Below the pieces are notes generated by a model that worked only from the letters and a program-made list of their open reading frames with translations, was not told the DNA's origin and made no database searches. The position numbers and the translations under genes were made by a program. This document shows positions 46,079 through 57,363 of a DNA stretch of 64,000 nt, piece after piece; the stretch's first letter is position 1; each line of letters opens with the position of its first letter. Origin of the DNA: Cordilura impudica (taxonomy: Eukaryota > Arthropoda > Insecta > Diptera > Scathophagidae); NCBI GenBank assembly GCA_963682025.1, contig OY821520.1, positions 138,950,738 through 139,014,737 of the forward strand. Direction: 5' to 3'.

Positions 46079-46148
46079 AATCAACACAATGTACTGCATC
46101 TGTAGGGGCATCCCCTGAGTGTTGGTTAATAAATAAAAAAATAAAAAA
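43957..46148 (+). mobile_element. 5'-truncated LINE (jockey/CR1-like), copy with A-rich tail
   Basis: Starts in the linker after the endonuclease and runs to a 3' tail of AATAAATAAAAAAATAAAAAAA at about 46127-46148. Three coding blocks remain in order. It abuts a Tc1 remnant at its 3' end. No clear target-site duplication was found. Confidence 0.8.
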
Positions 46149-46199
46149 ATGAACAAATATTTTGCTCTAATAGTTTGTGGCAAATCATTTGTTTTTGAT

Positions 46200-47087
46200 A
46201 ACTTCAGAGCACCTTTTAGACATCGAAATAAAAAGATTCTCTATTATTTGCATTTGTACTGCTGACCATGGTTCCTGGATTGCACCAAAGAGTCTCTCTG
46301 GGCTTCCCCTGACCTCTTCCCGGTTGATTTTTTGATAGGATTAAGGTCGGGGGACGGTTCGGGCCATGCCATGACGACGACCTCTTGCTGCTGCAGCCAA
46401 TTTTTTACTACCTTTAACGTGTGTTTCGGGTCGTTATCATGCTGGAATATCCAAGGAGTCCTGCAGAATATTTTAATACATGTTTTATTTCATAATCACG
46501 TCTTTTTTATGCAAAGGTCCTAAGCAATGTCCCGAAAAGTAACCCCACTCCATTACATGCCTCCCACCATGCTTAGGTTAGGTTAGGTATTCGACGAATT
46601 CTTCTCATTCCATCCGAATATACCATATTGAACTTGAATTAGCCTAAAAACAAAACTCTGTTCACTTGATCTCCAGTTCAGTGGAGATGCTGACGCGCAA
46701 ATTTAAGTCGGGCTTTTTGTTTTTCTTTGATATAAATGATTTTTTAGCAGCTCCGTGGGATTTAAATCCAGCTGCAACTGCTCTCCTCCGAAGTGTTTTT
46801 ATGCTTACCTTAACGTTCAATTATTTAAGAACACTTGGAGCAGACATAGTAGGATCCCTTTTAAATTCTCTGACTATTCGAGTATCATCCTTAGTAGTAG
46901 TGCATTTTGGTCGGCCTCCAGAGTGAATTGCTGGTACAGTTCCTGATGTTTTAAACTTATTTATAACGTAATTTACAGTAGACTTTGCCATTTTATACTT
47001 TTTACAAAAATCTTATTGGGTCACTCCAGTTTGGAAATCTCTAATGAGGTTATATTTAACTTCGTCACTGTGTTTTGTCTTAACCAT
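46200..47087 (-). pseudogene. Tc1-like transposase (DD34E type), decayed
   Basis: Start ATG at 47085-47087 (MVKTKHSDEVKYNLIRDFQT). Helix-turn-helix and hinge follow (MAKSTVNYVINKFK, HSGGRPKCTTTKDD), then SAPSVLKYLNVKVSIKTLRR. The catalytic half keeps HGGRHVMEWGYFSG and [20 protein letters not shown] with SPDLNPI 34 residues after the Asp. The third catalytic residue, Glu in the normal NPIEN, is replaced by Lys. There is an early in-frame stop near 47020 and a shift around 46600. Inverted-repeat ends were not identified. Confidence 0.8.
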
Positions 47088-47089
47088 GT

Positions 47090-47430
47090 TGGTTTTCGTC
47101 GCTGAAACTACTTCAAATTAGCAAAAATTCTGTAATTTAAACAAGCAATATCAAATTTTCAATTGAATATGTTTACAAACAAAACATAACGGTTATTTTT
47201 GTATTAACTAAAACCTGATTTCTTCAGTTTGTTTTGTCGCACGATTTTCGGACTTTCTATATTACTTCACATTTTTTAATACTATAAGATTTGCCAAATG
47301 TTACTACGATTTAGTTTTTATTGAGAGCAGGAAACAAGCATTCTATCGGAGTACTATATTGGTATTTATCGTTACTATTCTCTTTGCTAGAAGAAGTGGT
47401 TTAAAATAAAGGATTTGTTCAGTTAGATTT
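47090..47430. other. Stretch without a recognised gene
   Basis: AT-rich region between two Tc1 copies. Probably leader sequence of the first. Confidence 0.4.
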
Positions 47431-47435
47431 ATATA

Positions 47436-47643
47436 CAGTGTTGGTCAGAACAAAAGCAACCAAATTGTTTTTTTTTTCAAAATCTTCTTTATCAATTCTT
47501 ACTCTTTATAACGTTAAAAATAAAAGGACAAAACTAAAATTGTAAACTAAAAGAACCGTTATATATATATTTTTTTTTTTTTTGGAAAAAACTCAAAATG
47601 GCATTATTTCAGTTGGACATAACAAAAGCAACTTTAAGCAAGA
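47436..47643 (+). repeat. Left terminal inverted repeat with two direct repeats (IR/DR)
   Basis: Outer binding-site-like word at about 47442-47461 and inner word GGACATAACAAAAGCAAC at 47615-47632. This is the IR/DR arrangement known from Sleeping Beauty-like Tc1 elements. Confidence 0.85.
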
Positions 47644-48189
47644 ACAAATTGCATTGTCTGTACTTTAAAGTTTAACGGCTTATTTTTGCATTTTCTTTTA
47701 ATTTCATTTAATTTAAGTTGCGTTGCGAAATTGATCATATTTAAAAAGCATAATATTAATAACTCTATATCTGTAAATATTTCACAAGCAGAAATGGGGG
47801 TTGGTTTTCCGAGAACTGTGGAACCAACAAGCAAGCTATGGCTACCAAAAAAAAAAAAGAGAAAAATAAAACACAAAAATTAAGGTTTTTCTACAAAAAA
47901 CAAAGTAATATCAAGATTACTTTCCTTTTAATTTTTTCCAATATGGCGATGCAAGGTACATGTAGATACAAAATAAATTCAATACAATTTAACATCAAAA
48001 ACACGATCCTTAAGGTTGAAGAGTCAAAAAAAGTATATTGTACAACAAAATGACAGGAAAATGTCAGACAAAAAAGAGACTTAAATAACTATAGTGCACT
48101 CTGTATGTCAACGTCCATTCCATGCTGACATCAGTTAGATACAGTGGGGCCTCTTAAACGCTCACGTAAACAATCTGGCCTTATAAAAA

Positions 48190-49086
48190 ATATAAAACAA
48201 GAAAATCTGTAAAACCATTGCATTTGGGAGGAACACCACGCAAGACAGGTGAAAGGACAGACCGTCACATTGTAAAAATTGTGCAAAAGTATTTATTTAA
48301 AATAATAAAAAAACTATTTTAAGTGAGCTAAATTTAAATATAGTATAGATTCAAGGACTGTTCGTCGCCGAACATTGGAAGCAGGTTTCCGAAGCTTCAG
48401 GCCAGCACAAGAAACCACTGCTCACTTAGAAACATTTGGCAAAAAGGTAGAACTTATTTATTTCAATTCTATTTCACTAAAATACTTAGCATATCAATAT
48501 TTGTAGGCTTCATTTTGCACAAAAATATCAAAACTGGAAGCTTGAAAAATGGAAAACTGTTTTATTTAGGGACGAGTCAAAATTCAATATGTTGAACTCT
48601 GACGGAATGTGCACTGTTTGCCACAAGAAAGGAGATCGTTTAGAACCAGGCTACTGCAAGCCAACTGTGAAGCATGGTGGCGGATCAATTATGATTTGGG
48701 CATGCTTGTCTGGTTTTGGCATTGGACCCTTCCACGAAATCGACGGATTAATGGACAGATTTAAATATAGAGACATTCTTGCTAATGTTATGATGTCACA
48801 GTCTGAGTGGGAGATGCAGCTTCGTTGGATATTTTAACACGAGTGGCTCGCTTAAAGTGGAGTTCAAACACCTGAGTGGGGTTCAATTAACCCTATTGAG
48901 AACTTATTTGGCATTTTAAATCAGCGAGTAGCTGGTCGGGCTTTCACTTCTAAAAAACCTTTAAAAGAAGCGCTGGAAACTGAGTGGAAAAGCATTCTAG
49001 CCAATATTGTCAACCACCTTATTGAATCCATATCACGTAGATGCCGCGAAGTTATAAAAAACAACGGATTCTTCACTAAATATTGA
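48190..49086 (+). pseudogene. Tc1-like transposase, decayed
   Basis: Blocks in order: HLGGTPRKTGERTDRHIVK (hinge), DSRTVRRRTLEAGFRSFRPA (DNA-binding), LHFAQKYQNWKLEKWKTVLF followed by RDESKFN (first catalytic Asp), PTVKHGGGSIMIWACLSGFG, and after a deletion INPIENLFGILNQRV with the catalytic Glu, ending SRRCREVIKNNGFF and stop. The second catalytic Asp block (normally DNDPKH) has been lost around 48835. An inserted AT-rich stretch at about 48447-48506, with GT and AG edges, could be an intron. Confidence 0.8.
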
Positions 49087-49126
49087 ATAATAAGGTGCGT
49101 TTCAGGGTTATAAGGTCAGTAGATTA

Positions 49127-51651
49127 CACAGGTATACACACATTTTGGTGCCGATACTTTTTGAACTGATCTTTAGTAAATTCGATCTCCTGAATACGAA
49201 TCTGCAATCGGTTTTTGCCTAGCAGCTCGACTTTTCGCGATATACCATTATTTCCAAAATTAAGGCACTTCTTGAAAACGGTTCACCATATTCAGTAAGA
49301 AAAAAATTGAAATTCGTCAACAAAATTATCTTTAATCCGTGCCTACATTGTTTTTAATTTGGCCCAGTAGTTTCAGATATATCGTTAAAATTTTGTAAAA
49401 AAACAACAATTTTATCAAAAAAAAAAAATAAAAATTTTGTTCTTCAGTGTTGGTTTAAAGGCATTTAGTTTAATATATTTATAATACTAATATATAATAT
49501 ATAATTACTATATTTGTGAAAATAAGATATATATTTTTCACTGCTTATTTGATGTACTGGGACCCAAGAAGCTTCGTTTTTTGGTTAATCTGCAATGTGG
49601 TTTTTTAAGACAATCTCTTTGCAGATTCCAACATTAATCTGCCATCATATGAGTATCCCACTTGCCCTGGTATCGTTCTTCCATCGTCCTTATATCCTGG
49701 TGAAATCGTTCACCTTGTGCTTCACTCAAGTCTCCCAAGTTTGCAGGAAACCGGCCCAAATGGTTTTGCAAGTAATGCACCTTGAGGCTCATGTTGCATC
49801 GAAGCTCACGAAAAGCAGTCAGCATGTTCTGAACTAAATCCTTATAGTTTGAAGCCTTCTTGTTACCTAGAAAGTTTTCGACAACTGACACAAATGATGT
49901 CCACGCTTTTCGCTCGTTTTCATTCATAGATTCAACAAAATTGGTGTCCTTCATTAACTGTCTGATTTGAGGTCCATCGAATATGCCAGCATTTATTTTT
50001 TCATTGCTTAAACCTTGCATCTTTGTAGATATGAATTTAAAACATGATGAATCTTTATCTAGAGCCTTAACAAATTGATTCATTAAGCCAAGTTTTATAT
50101 GAAGTGGAGGCAGAATTATTTTATTCCGATCAACCAAAGGCTCATTAACAACATTTTTTCCTCCAACAACCATGTTCTCTCTTTCAGGCCAGTCTTTTTT
50201 TACCCAGTGATCTTGTTTAGCTCTGCTATCCCAAAGGCACAAGAAGCAAGGATATTTTGTGTATCCACCTTGCTGTCCAATGAGGAAGTTAACCATTTTC
50301 AAGTCAACACAATTGACCCATCCATGTTCGTGATACTTAATCTTTTCCAAGACTATGGCTATATTCTTGCACTCTTCTTTCATTTGGGTAGAGTGATGCC
50401 AATTCGTTACCATTGTGTAAAAGCACACACTTCAAACTTCGCTTGGAACTGTCAATAGACAGACGCCAACGATCTGGATCATACTCGGGAAGGCCGATTT
50501 TTGTTACAAGACCTTTAACATCGTGACAGAAAACGAGGTCTTCTTCCTGATAATAGAACGTAACCAACACTGCTTCCCTTCTGCGGTAGAACGTTATTTG
50601 TGTTCCTTTATCAAGTAGATTTTTTTTCTTTTAGCCGGGATGCCAGTAACTCAGAAGATTTTTTTGAGAGGTTAAGATCCCTGATGAGATCACTTAACTC
50701 ACTTTGGTTAAATCGTTGGGGACTTGATGTATTTTCCTCATATTCACTGTCTTCATTTGTGTAGCAGTGGGATATTTCATCCTCCGCAAAATCTGGTAGC
50801 TGATGAAATGATTGCATGGGAACTTCATCGGAATGAGGGATGGGCCGTCGAGCAGAGTCTAAATCAGGATACGTCCACTTCCTTCGGTTTTTACTATTGA
50901 TACCTCTGATATTCACTAGACAGAAATAACAGTCGTCATAGTGATTTTTTGGTTCTCTCCAAACCATAGGCACACCAAATTTCAGACTCCTCCTTTTCCC
51001 ATCAGTTCACTGACGTAGATGTTCAGTACATGTTTTGCAAACTACATGTGGTGCCCAAGATTTATCTTGCTGTTCAAGTTTGATACCAAAATAAGCATTG
51101 TATGCTTTCTTTATAAATTCAGTAATGGATTTTCTGTTTTCAATTCTCGTGTATTCACCACGTATATAACAAAATTGCTCAGGGTGATTTACACAAACTC
51201 TGCGGCTAGATGACATCTTTGAAAATTAGCTTTCAAATTAAATTATCACTGTTATATCTTGATGTTCTATTGAAACCTTGAATGATTGCAACGCGTACTG
51301 AATGTAGGTTTCTTATCGATATATATTTAGCGAGTTTTAATTCAAGACTCAAGAATTATAATAAGAAACAAGCTAGGGAATGACATTTATATAACTACAA
51401 TGATGCCAACATACTAAGAAACAAGCTATACAATGTTGCCAACATACTACATACGTTTGTTGCGTTTATATCAGAAGGGCATATGCATTTTTTAAATAAA
51501 TAGTAGGGTAAATTGAATATTTTTGTAACTCGAGAACTAGAGCAGCTAGGGAAAAATGGTTTTCAGTTTTGAAATCAGCGTTTAAAGTACAAATAAAATC
51601 AGCTGCAAAACTCAAGGCACCAACAAATTTTTTTCATTTTGTAGACCTGTG
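49127..51651 (-). mobile_element. CAC-ended DNA transposon (CMC-like), copy 2, nested in Tc1
   Basis: Ends CACAGGTATACA (left) and CACAGGTCTACA (right, complement) are flanked by TTA (49124-49126 and 51652-51654). The inverted match is short, unlike the long arms of copy 1 at 6189. It carries one minus-strand transposase gene homologous to that of copy 1. It sits just after the stop codon of the Tc1 transposase, so it is younger than that element. Confidence 0.85.
49538..51216 (-). pseudogene. Transposase of the CAC-ended element, better preserved homologue
   Basis: Start at 51214-51216. About 550 residues in total: N-terminal zinc-type Cys pairs (VCKTCTEHL, CYFC), linker SELLASRLKEK, FCHDVKGLV, WRLSIDSSKRSLKCVLLHNG, WVNCVDLKMVNFLIGQQGGY, PCFLCLWDSRAKQDHW, LPPLHIKLGLMNQFVKALD, GPQIRQLM, FLGNKK, MSLKVHYLQNHLGRFP, LSEAQGERFHQDIRTMEERY, then MMAD. 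Asp of SIDSS and VDLK and Glu of GERFHQD are plausible catalytic residues (inference). Breaks: Trp to TGA near 51008, an A-run frameshift near 50630, a shift near 50420, Tyr to TAA near 49634. Confidence 0.85.
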
Positions 51652-51803
51652 TTATTTTTAATATTTTCTAAACTGATCATAGTAAAATGTTGTGATGTTC
51701 TAAAACTTTTTTGTATTCACTGTAAATAATAAAGACAACAACAGAAACTATTGTTTTGAGTAACTGTAAAATCGTTATCTCTTCAAAAACATATTTTGCT
51801 TGT

Positions 51804-52043
51804 TAAATGTTGCTTTTGTTATGTCCAACTGAAATTGTGCAATTTTGAGTTTTTTTTTTTTTTTTTGCAAAAAACAATATAACGGTTCTTTTAGTTTACA
51901 ATTTTAGTTTTGTCTTTTTATTTGTAATGTTATAAAGAGTAAAAAATTATAAAGAAGATTTTGGAAAAACAACAATAACATGCTTAAAAAAATACAATAA
52001 AGGTCAATAGTGATTTTGGTTGCTTTTGTTTTGATCAATACTG
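51804..52043 (-). repeat. Right terminal inverted repeat with two direct repeats (IR/DR)
   Basis: Inner word at 51809-51826 and outer word at 52018-52036 mirror the left arm. The arms share TTAGTTTACAATTTTAGTTT and an AACGGTTC block. Confidence 0.85.
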
Positions 52044-52045
52044 TA

Positions 52046-53039
52046 TATCCATTGCAGTTGTATACATAATAAAAAAATTTAGTCATTCATCTCTTTTGCT
52101 TAGATTCTCATTAACTTATTTCGGCAAGATTATATCTTTGTTTTTCTACCAAAAAACAATTTACTGTTTTGATCATTTGTATATTCTAGCGCAATTATTA
52201 AATAAAAAAGTTTACAAATAAGATTTCTTTTTTTTTTATATATTGAAAAAGAAAAAAAAATTCAAAATTTTTGAACAGAAATCAAACTTTTTTCACAAAA
52301 TTCAGATTTATACATTTAACATTAACGTACAATTCTGTAAATAAAAGATTAAGAAGAACCATTTGAAATAATATTTTAAAGTCAGTACTGTATTGATATT
52401 ATTATTGCAAAGTTTATTCTTTATTTTGTTCACAAAGGTAGATCTTCAATTGTGTTAAATTATTTCCTCCACATGACGCAACATTTTGTAATAATTTTAT
52501 TTTGAAATAAATAATTCCTAATATGTACCAGACATTCTAAAACGGATATTTTTTTGTGTTTGGGGATTTTTCTCAGTCTTTTGCGGGATTTATGTAAGTT
52601 TCTGTATAAACTTATGTATATAAGAGTGCCTCAGAATAAAAAAATGCTTAATGCCCGTGAGCATAAATATTTTGCAAAGAGACAGAAAAATGAATTCATC
52701 AATTTGCAAACATAATGAAGTATTAAAAGTCTTTTAACTCTATTCAATGAAATATTGACAAGAAATGAGTTCATTGAATATTCTTAAGCAAATGAGCATT
52801 ATTGCTCATTTTAAAATGTACATAAATAAATTGATTAAATATTCACGTTAAGAGCGAATTTGTTTTTAAGGGTTTTTTTAAGCTATGAAAAGATGATTTC
52901 TAAAACAAAAACTTGTAAATGCATACACTTGCTAGAAGTAGTATCCGTACACTTGGAGATGAAAATTTTAAATATTAATAAAAAATTTAATAAACTATTA
53001 GGAATTTTACTTGGTTTTCAAGAAACTTACGAAACGTAC
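52046..53039. other. Stretch without a recognised gene
   Basis: AT-rich. Short ORFs only; no repeat shared with other parts of the window. Confidence 0.5.
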
Positions 53040-53595
53040 TTAATCCGCCAGTGGTGACGCAAATTTCAGTTTTATCAAGGGTGACGCCGGTCTCACGACC
53101 TGGAGTTTCAACAATAGTTCATGTTTTTTTAAATTTATGTTCTTTGACAATAAAGCAAAGATACCTAATCAATTTCAGCTCTTTTATTTCAATATCAAAA
53201 TTCACTAAATTTTTTAATTAGAGCATTAAAAATAACAATGTTTTTAGTAATACATTTTGTTAAATTAAGAAAAAAAATAAAAAAATCACACATTCATAGA
53301 GGAAAATAACATTTTTTTAGTCTTTCCACATTCGGAACTTTTACAAAATTAACAAAAATTGATATCCTTCCAAACAAAAAATAACGAAAAAATGCATCTC
53401 AAAAACTAAATTTCTTCACGTAAACAGCTGCTGCAATACGGCACGACGTGTTCAAGACACAAATATTGATGACATTTATGGCAAGAGTACTTGGTTTTTC
53501 TGTTTTTTTCCACCCACACTCATAGCACCGGCCAATTCTTGAGCGACTCAATGTCCTAGGCACTTCATCTCTATGTAAAATCTCCGACATTCTTA

Positions 53596-53965
53596 TGCCC
53601 GTTTTCTCAATAGGCGATTATCTTTTATCCCAACGAGAAACTGCCGATTAAAGAAATTTGGTTTTCTCAATGTCTAGTTTGCTTCTATTTTGTCGCAAAG
53701 CTAAGCGGCACTCATCTGCCAATTATTTATTTACCGTACAGATAAATTATTCTCCCAACTTTTATATCAATTTTGAAAGGCATTGCCAACTGAAAATAAT
53801 TCTCCCAACTTTCATACGTATTTTGAGAGGCATTGCCAATTGAAAATAATGTTTTTGTCGGTACATTGAGAAAACCAAAATTGTTAACAGGCAGTTTATC
53901 GGTACAATAAATTTATGTCCTGGTTAAGTAACAGCCAGTTTGACGATACATTGAGAAAACCGGCA
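53596..53965. mobile_element. 370-bp MITE inserted in the piggyBac gene
   Basis: Ends TGCCCGTTTTCTCAATAG and TGCCGGTTTTCTCAATGT (complement) with TTA on both sides (53593-53595 and 53966-53968). A second pair of GGTTTTCTCAATG words, again inverted, sits inside at about 53661 and 53862. TTA duplication suggests a Harbinger-type MITE. Confidence 0.82.
53747..53846. repeat. Two 50-bp direct repeats within the MITE
   Basis: TCTCCCAACTTT and GGCATTGCCAA recur with a 50-bp period (53751 and 53801). Confidence 0.8.
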
Positions 53966-55474
53966 TTAGTCTCATTGATCGTGGCATGTTCAAGTACGTT
54001 TGCCGATCTCTTATATGAGGTTCAATTAGTTTCATAGCCAAATTCTCAATAAAGTTACGACGTAGTAGTTTTGCGTCTTGACTGTTGGCTGTATGTATCA
54101 TGTAGAAGACTACCATAGGCCATCGCCTTGTTGCTCGAGCACAATTATAATTTGCACATAAACAATCCAAGACATTGTCGCCGTCCTTGGTGTCATTGTA
54201 GCTCAAAATTATATCGGGCTCATTGTGCATGGTACTAATAAGAAGAACATTTATTTCCTTTCTTTGGAACATGTGACCCCAAAACCATGTTGTCATGTCA
54301 TGTCATGTTGGATTTTACATTTCGACCGTGCAATATGTTAAAGTCTGTAGGAATTTCCTTCTTGTTCTTCTTTATTGTTTCGACGATTGTTATACCTTTT
54401 TGCAGCAATGCTTCAGCTAAGGGTATACTGGTGTACCAATTATCAGTTGTGACATTGCGACCTGTATTGGAAATCGGTTCGCATAATCTTTGAACAACAG
54501 CGAAGCCAAAATTATCAAAATTTATTGGGCCTGTTTGTGGTTGTTTTCCTGGATAAATTTCCATATTATATGTGTAGAACATTTTGGCGTCACAAAGGGC
54601 TTGAGTTTTGATGCCATATGGCTTTGGTTTGTTTGGCATGTATTGCTTAAATGAGCACCTTCCGCAAAATCCTTCCAACTTCTCATCTATAGTCACAAAA
54701 GCAGATCAAATGTAATCAACCTTACTATTGTGATCGAATTTCTCGAATATTTCTCGACTATGGCAGATTTTGTCAAATTTCTTTCTATTTGCCCACGTAG
54801 TACCATTATCAAACCTCAAAACTCGCAGTAAAAATCGAAATCTCTGGGCAGACATTGAAAGCAGAAATATTTCAATTGAATTGAAGCATCATCCGTTCGA
54901 AACAACTCTTCAACGTTTACCTTTTTCTTTTCGACAATCCAAACTAAAACACCAGCTGCTGCTAGAGAACTAAAACTAACTTCCAAAATGTTTGTCTAGC
55001 GTTGTCCGACTTTGTCTGTCCGTTTTATCTTCTCTATGTCTGTCTCATGTTATTGTCCTACTCACACCCGTTGTGTTTGTTTTTCGTCCATGGCCTACTG
55101 GTGCTAAAATACTCGTTATATTTAAATCTATATCCTATGTTCATTTTATGTTACTGTCCTAATATGTTTTTCCAGTCCTGGTCCGTCTTAGCTCTGATCA
55201 TACATGTAAATAACACAATAAAACAATAAAAAAAATAATAATAAACTAAAATACGCGAATGTAAAAAATTAACACTTGATTATTTTTATTACATACAGGG
55301 TTACACACGGTATCACGCACCGGGTTAGTAAAAAAATACATAATGTGTGCTCACTGAGCGGTTTCGTCGTGAACTGGTGGTGTGGGACGTCCAATACAGC
55401 AGCTACTCGAAATTCCATCAAAAAACAATAACGGAGAATAAAATTCTTCGAATTTTTTAGCACACCCGGGTTAA

Positions 55475-55635
55475 TACAATTATACGTGTCAGAAAAGGTA
55501 TTCATAAATTTACAAATAGGGAAACCCCACGAATTATGTAACGACGATTTTATTTTAGTAGAAGATAAACTAGTTTGTATAAAGTTGATTTGACGTAATA
55601 GAACAAAACTTACAGATCTTGAAAATGAATATGTA
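55475..55635. other. Short stretch, no gene seen
   Basis: Nothing recognised. Confidence 0.4.
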
Positions 55636-55639
55636 AAAA

Positions 55640-56030
55640 GGGCTCCAGAATTTTGGAACGTGTTTTATTGCCCGATGAAAGCAAGTTTTGCATTCTCGGC
55701 ATTAAAGGAAAAAGTTAGTTTTTTTTTCGAAAAAAGTGGAGCTGCATTAAATAAAGAAAATAGTTTGCCAACGATTAAATACGCTAGGTGTTATTATTTA
55801 CTGAGTGTATAACTGGACCCATGCAGAAGTGTTTTTGTTCCAACAGAATAATCACCAAAAAATATTCCGCGCACTAAAAAGCAATTGAAATCACCACCCC
55901 GATTTTAAACCTTTAGATCTACTGAAGCACAGAATACGTTCGCATAAAAAACCTCAATGGATTTCGGGTAAAATAAGTAGGAAGGATACTTAAAAGTTGG
56001 TTAAATCTGTGCCAAGGCGACTCACTTAGG
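55640..56030 (+). pseudogene. Heavily decayed Tc1-like transposase fragment
   Basis: Frame-shifted reading gives VLLPDESKFCILGIKGK (compare LFSDESKF of Tc1), a later FLFQQNNHQK in place of QQDNDPKH, and a PDFKPLDLLKHRIRS block in place of SPDLNPIENLW. Only the catalytic region is traceable. No ends found. Confidence 0.6.
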
Positions 56031-56039
56031 TCCTAGGCT

Positions 56040-56236
56040 CAAAGTATACTAACTATACTAACTTAAGCAATATTTAATGTAAATTTAATTTTTTTTTGTA
56101 TTAAAATTACGAATGAACGAATACTTTTTCTTATGAATATTTTCCTTTTTATGTGTTTTACCTGCATAAAATTTTTTATAGGAAATAAACCTTGTATAAA
56201 TTAAAAAAATTGTAACAATTTATTACAAAAAAAAAA
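56040..56236. other. Short AT-rich stretch
   Basis: Nothing recognised; ends in a poly-A run at the HINE boundary. Confidence 0.4.
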
Positions 56237-57050
56237 AAAACAAGTAAGAAAATTATAGTCGGTCTAGACCGACTATACGATACCCTATACCAATCGTTTA
56301 GAGACCCTATCTCTTAGGCCCAACTAACTGGACATAGAAAATAAGCAAAAACCAAATTTGAGTGGGATTTTTATTAATTTTTTTGGCTGCAGATATGAAA
56401 AAGTTCATATCGGATGCTATATCTATATAGGGACTTGGTCCAAAAATGGACCGATCCTGATCATGTTTGGTAAAGTCTCTTGTATTTTGCAAAAATATAT
56501 ACAAACAAAATTTGAGAAGAATCAGTGCAATATTTTTTGGTTTTTTAATAGATTTAAGTGAAGATCGGGAAGCAGCTCTATATGGGGTCAAAGGGATCAT
56601 TTTTGGACTACTCATTAATGGATGTAATGAACACATACAAACCCAATTTGAGCAAGATCTATATGACAATTTGGATCTTATGGCAATTTATGTCGATTTC
56701 ATATGGGTAATTTGTATGGGGGCTAGGTCTGAACATGGACCGATTCTCACCAATTTCAATAGCGTTCATCCCATGGCCGATAAAAGCTTATGTACCAAAT
56801 TTCATCAAAATACATTCATATTTGCGACCTGCAGTTTGATTACAAGCTTTACATGGACACACAGACGGACGGACGGACGGACGGACGGACGGACGGACGG
56901 ACGGACGGACATTGTTAAATCAACTCAGAAAGTGATTCTGATTCGATCGGTATAATTAAAGATGGGTCTAGGTCAAATATTTTTGGTTGTTACAAACAGC
57001 AGCACAAAGTCATTATACCCAAACCACATAGTGGTATAGGGTATAAAAAT
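56237..57050 (+). mobile_element. HINE family 1, copy 6 (subfamily b)
   Basis: Complete copy with the palindrome near 56259-56275 and both subterminal repeats. The ACGG tract has eleven units (56865-56908), the longest in the window. It shares the diagnostic changes of copy 4. Confidence 0.88.
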
Positions 57051-57087
57051 TAATTCTAAGTTTTGTTTTATTTTCTTCGTGGTATTA

Positions 57088-57363
57088 GGCCGAGGCCACA
57101 CAATGAGCGGCAAAGCGGCGAGCGGCAAGTGGCTTATACTGAGCGTCATTTCTGAGCGGTTAGTTGTCAAAATGCCATTGTCAATGTTATTACGCAAAAA
57201 TCGTATTCATATTTATAAGAATTTAATGCGTTTAAGAAAAAAAAGAAGATTTGGTGTTCATCCTCTAAATCAAGCAAGACGACATTATGGTGAATATTAC
57301 CTTTTATATACAAATTTACGTAAATTTCCAGACAGATTTTGGCAATACTGCGTGTGTCTGTGA
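57088..57363 (+). pseudogene. Harbinger-like transposon 5' end with transposase N-terminus
   Basis: After TTA (57085-57087) comes GGCCGAGGCCACACAATGAG, a Harbinger-type end with GAGCGGC words. A short frame (ATG at about 57172) gives KRRFGVHPLNQARRHYGEYY, the conserved N-terminal block of insect PIF/Harbinger transposases. The frame stops at 57363, and neither the DDE domain nor a right end follows. Confidence 0.65.

Larger units (their letters stand above)
47436..52043 (+). mobile_element. Tc1-like transposon with long double-repeat TIRs, carrying a nested transposon
   Basis: Flanked by TA (47434-47435 and 52044-52045). The inverted ends (CAGTGTTGGTCAGAACAAAA left, CAGTATTGATCAAAACAAAA right, complement) extend about 205-240 bp. 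Within each end ACAAAAGCAAC occurs twice, once near the tip and once at the inner edge. Without the 2525-bp nested element the transposon is about 2.1 kb. Confidence 0.9.
53399..54890 (-). pseudogene. piggyBac transposase, decayed and split by a MITE
   Basis: From the 5' side: FLLSMSAQRFRFLLRVLRFD (about 54880), TIDEKLEGFCGRCSFKQYMP with the first catalytic Asp (54.69 kb), TDNWYTSIPLAEALLQKG with the second (54.4 kb), then DNVLDCLCANYNCARATRRW, where the usual GVD Asp appears as Asn. The C-terminal Cys-rich domain (53590-53399) has GRCYECGWKKTEKPS. A stop near 54700, a shift near 54297 and the 370-bp MITE make it dead. Confidence 0.82.
53044..55470 (-). mobile_element. piggyBac-like transposon
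   Basis: Bounded by TTAA at 53040-53043 and 55471-55474, the piggyBac target. The right end begins CCCGGGTGTGCTAAAAAA (complement); the left end TCCGCCAGTGGTGACG is only partly similar, so the left edge is less sure. Subterminal words such as CACGCACCGGGTTA occur near the right end. The transposase runs on the minus strand and is interrupted by a MITE. Confidence 0.7.

Noticed and set aside
46570..46585. AGGTTAGGTTAGGT as a telomere-like repeat
   Set aside because: Only two to three units inside a Tc1 gene; far too short.
49595..50458. Plus-strand frames at 49595-49837 and 50099-50458
   Set aside because: They are shadows of the minus-strand transposase, whose motifs are conserved in a second element.
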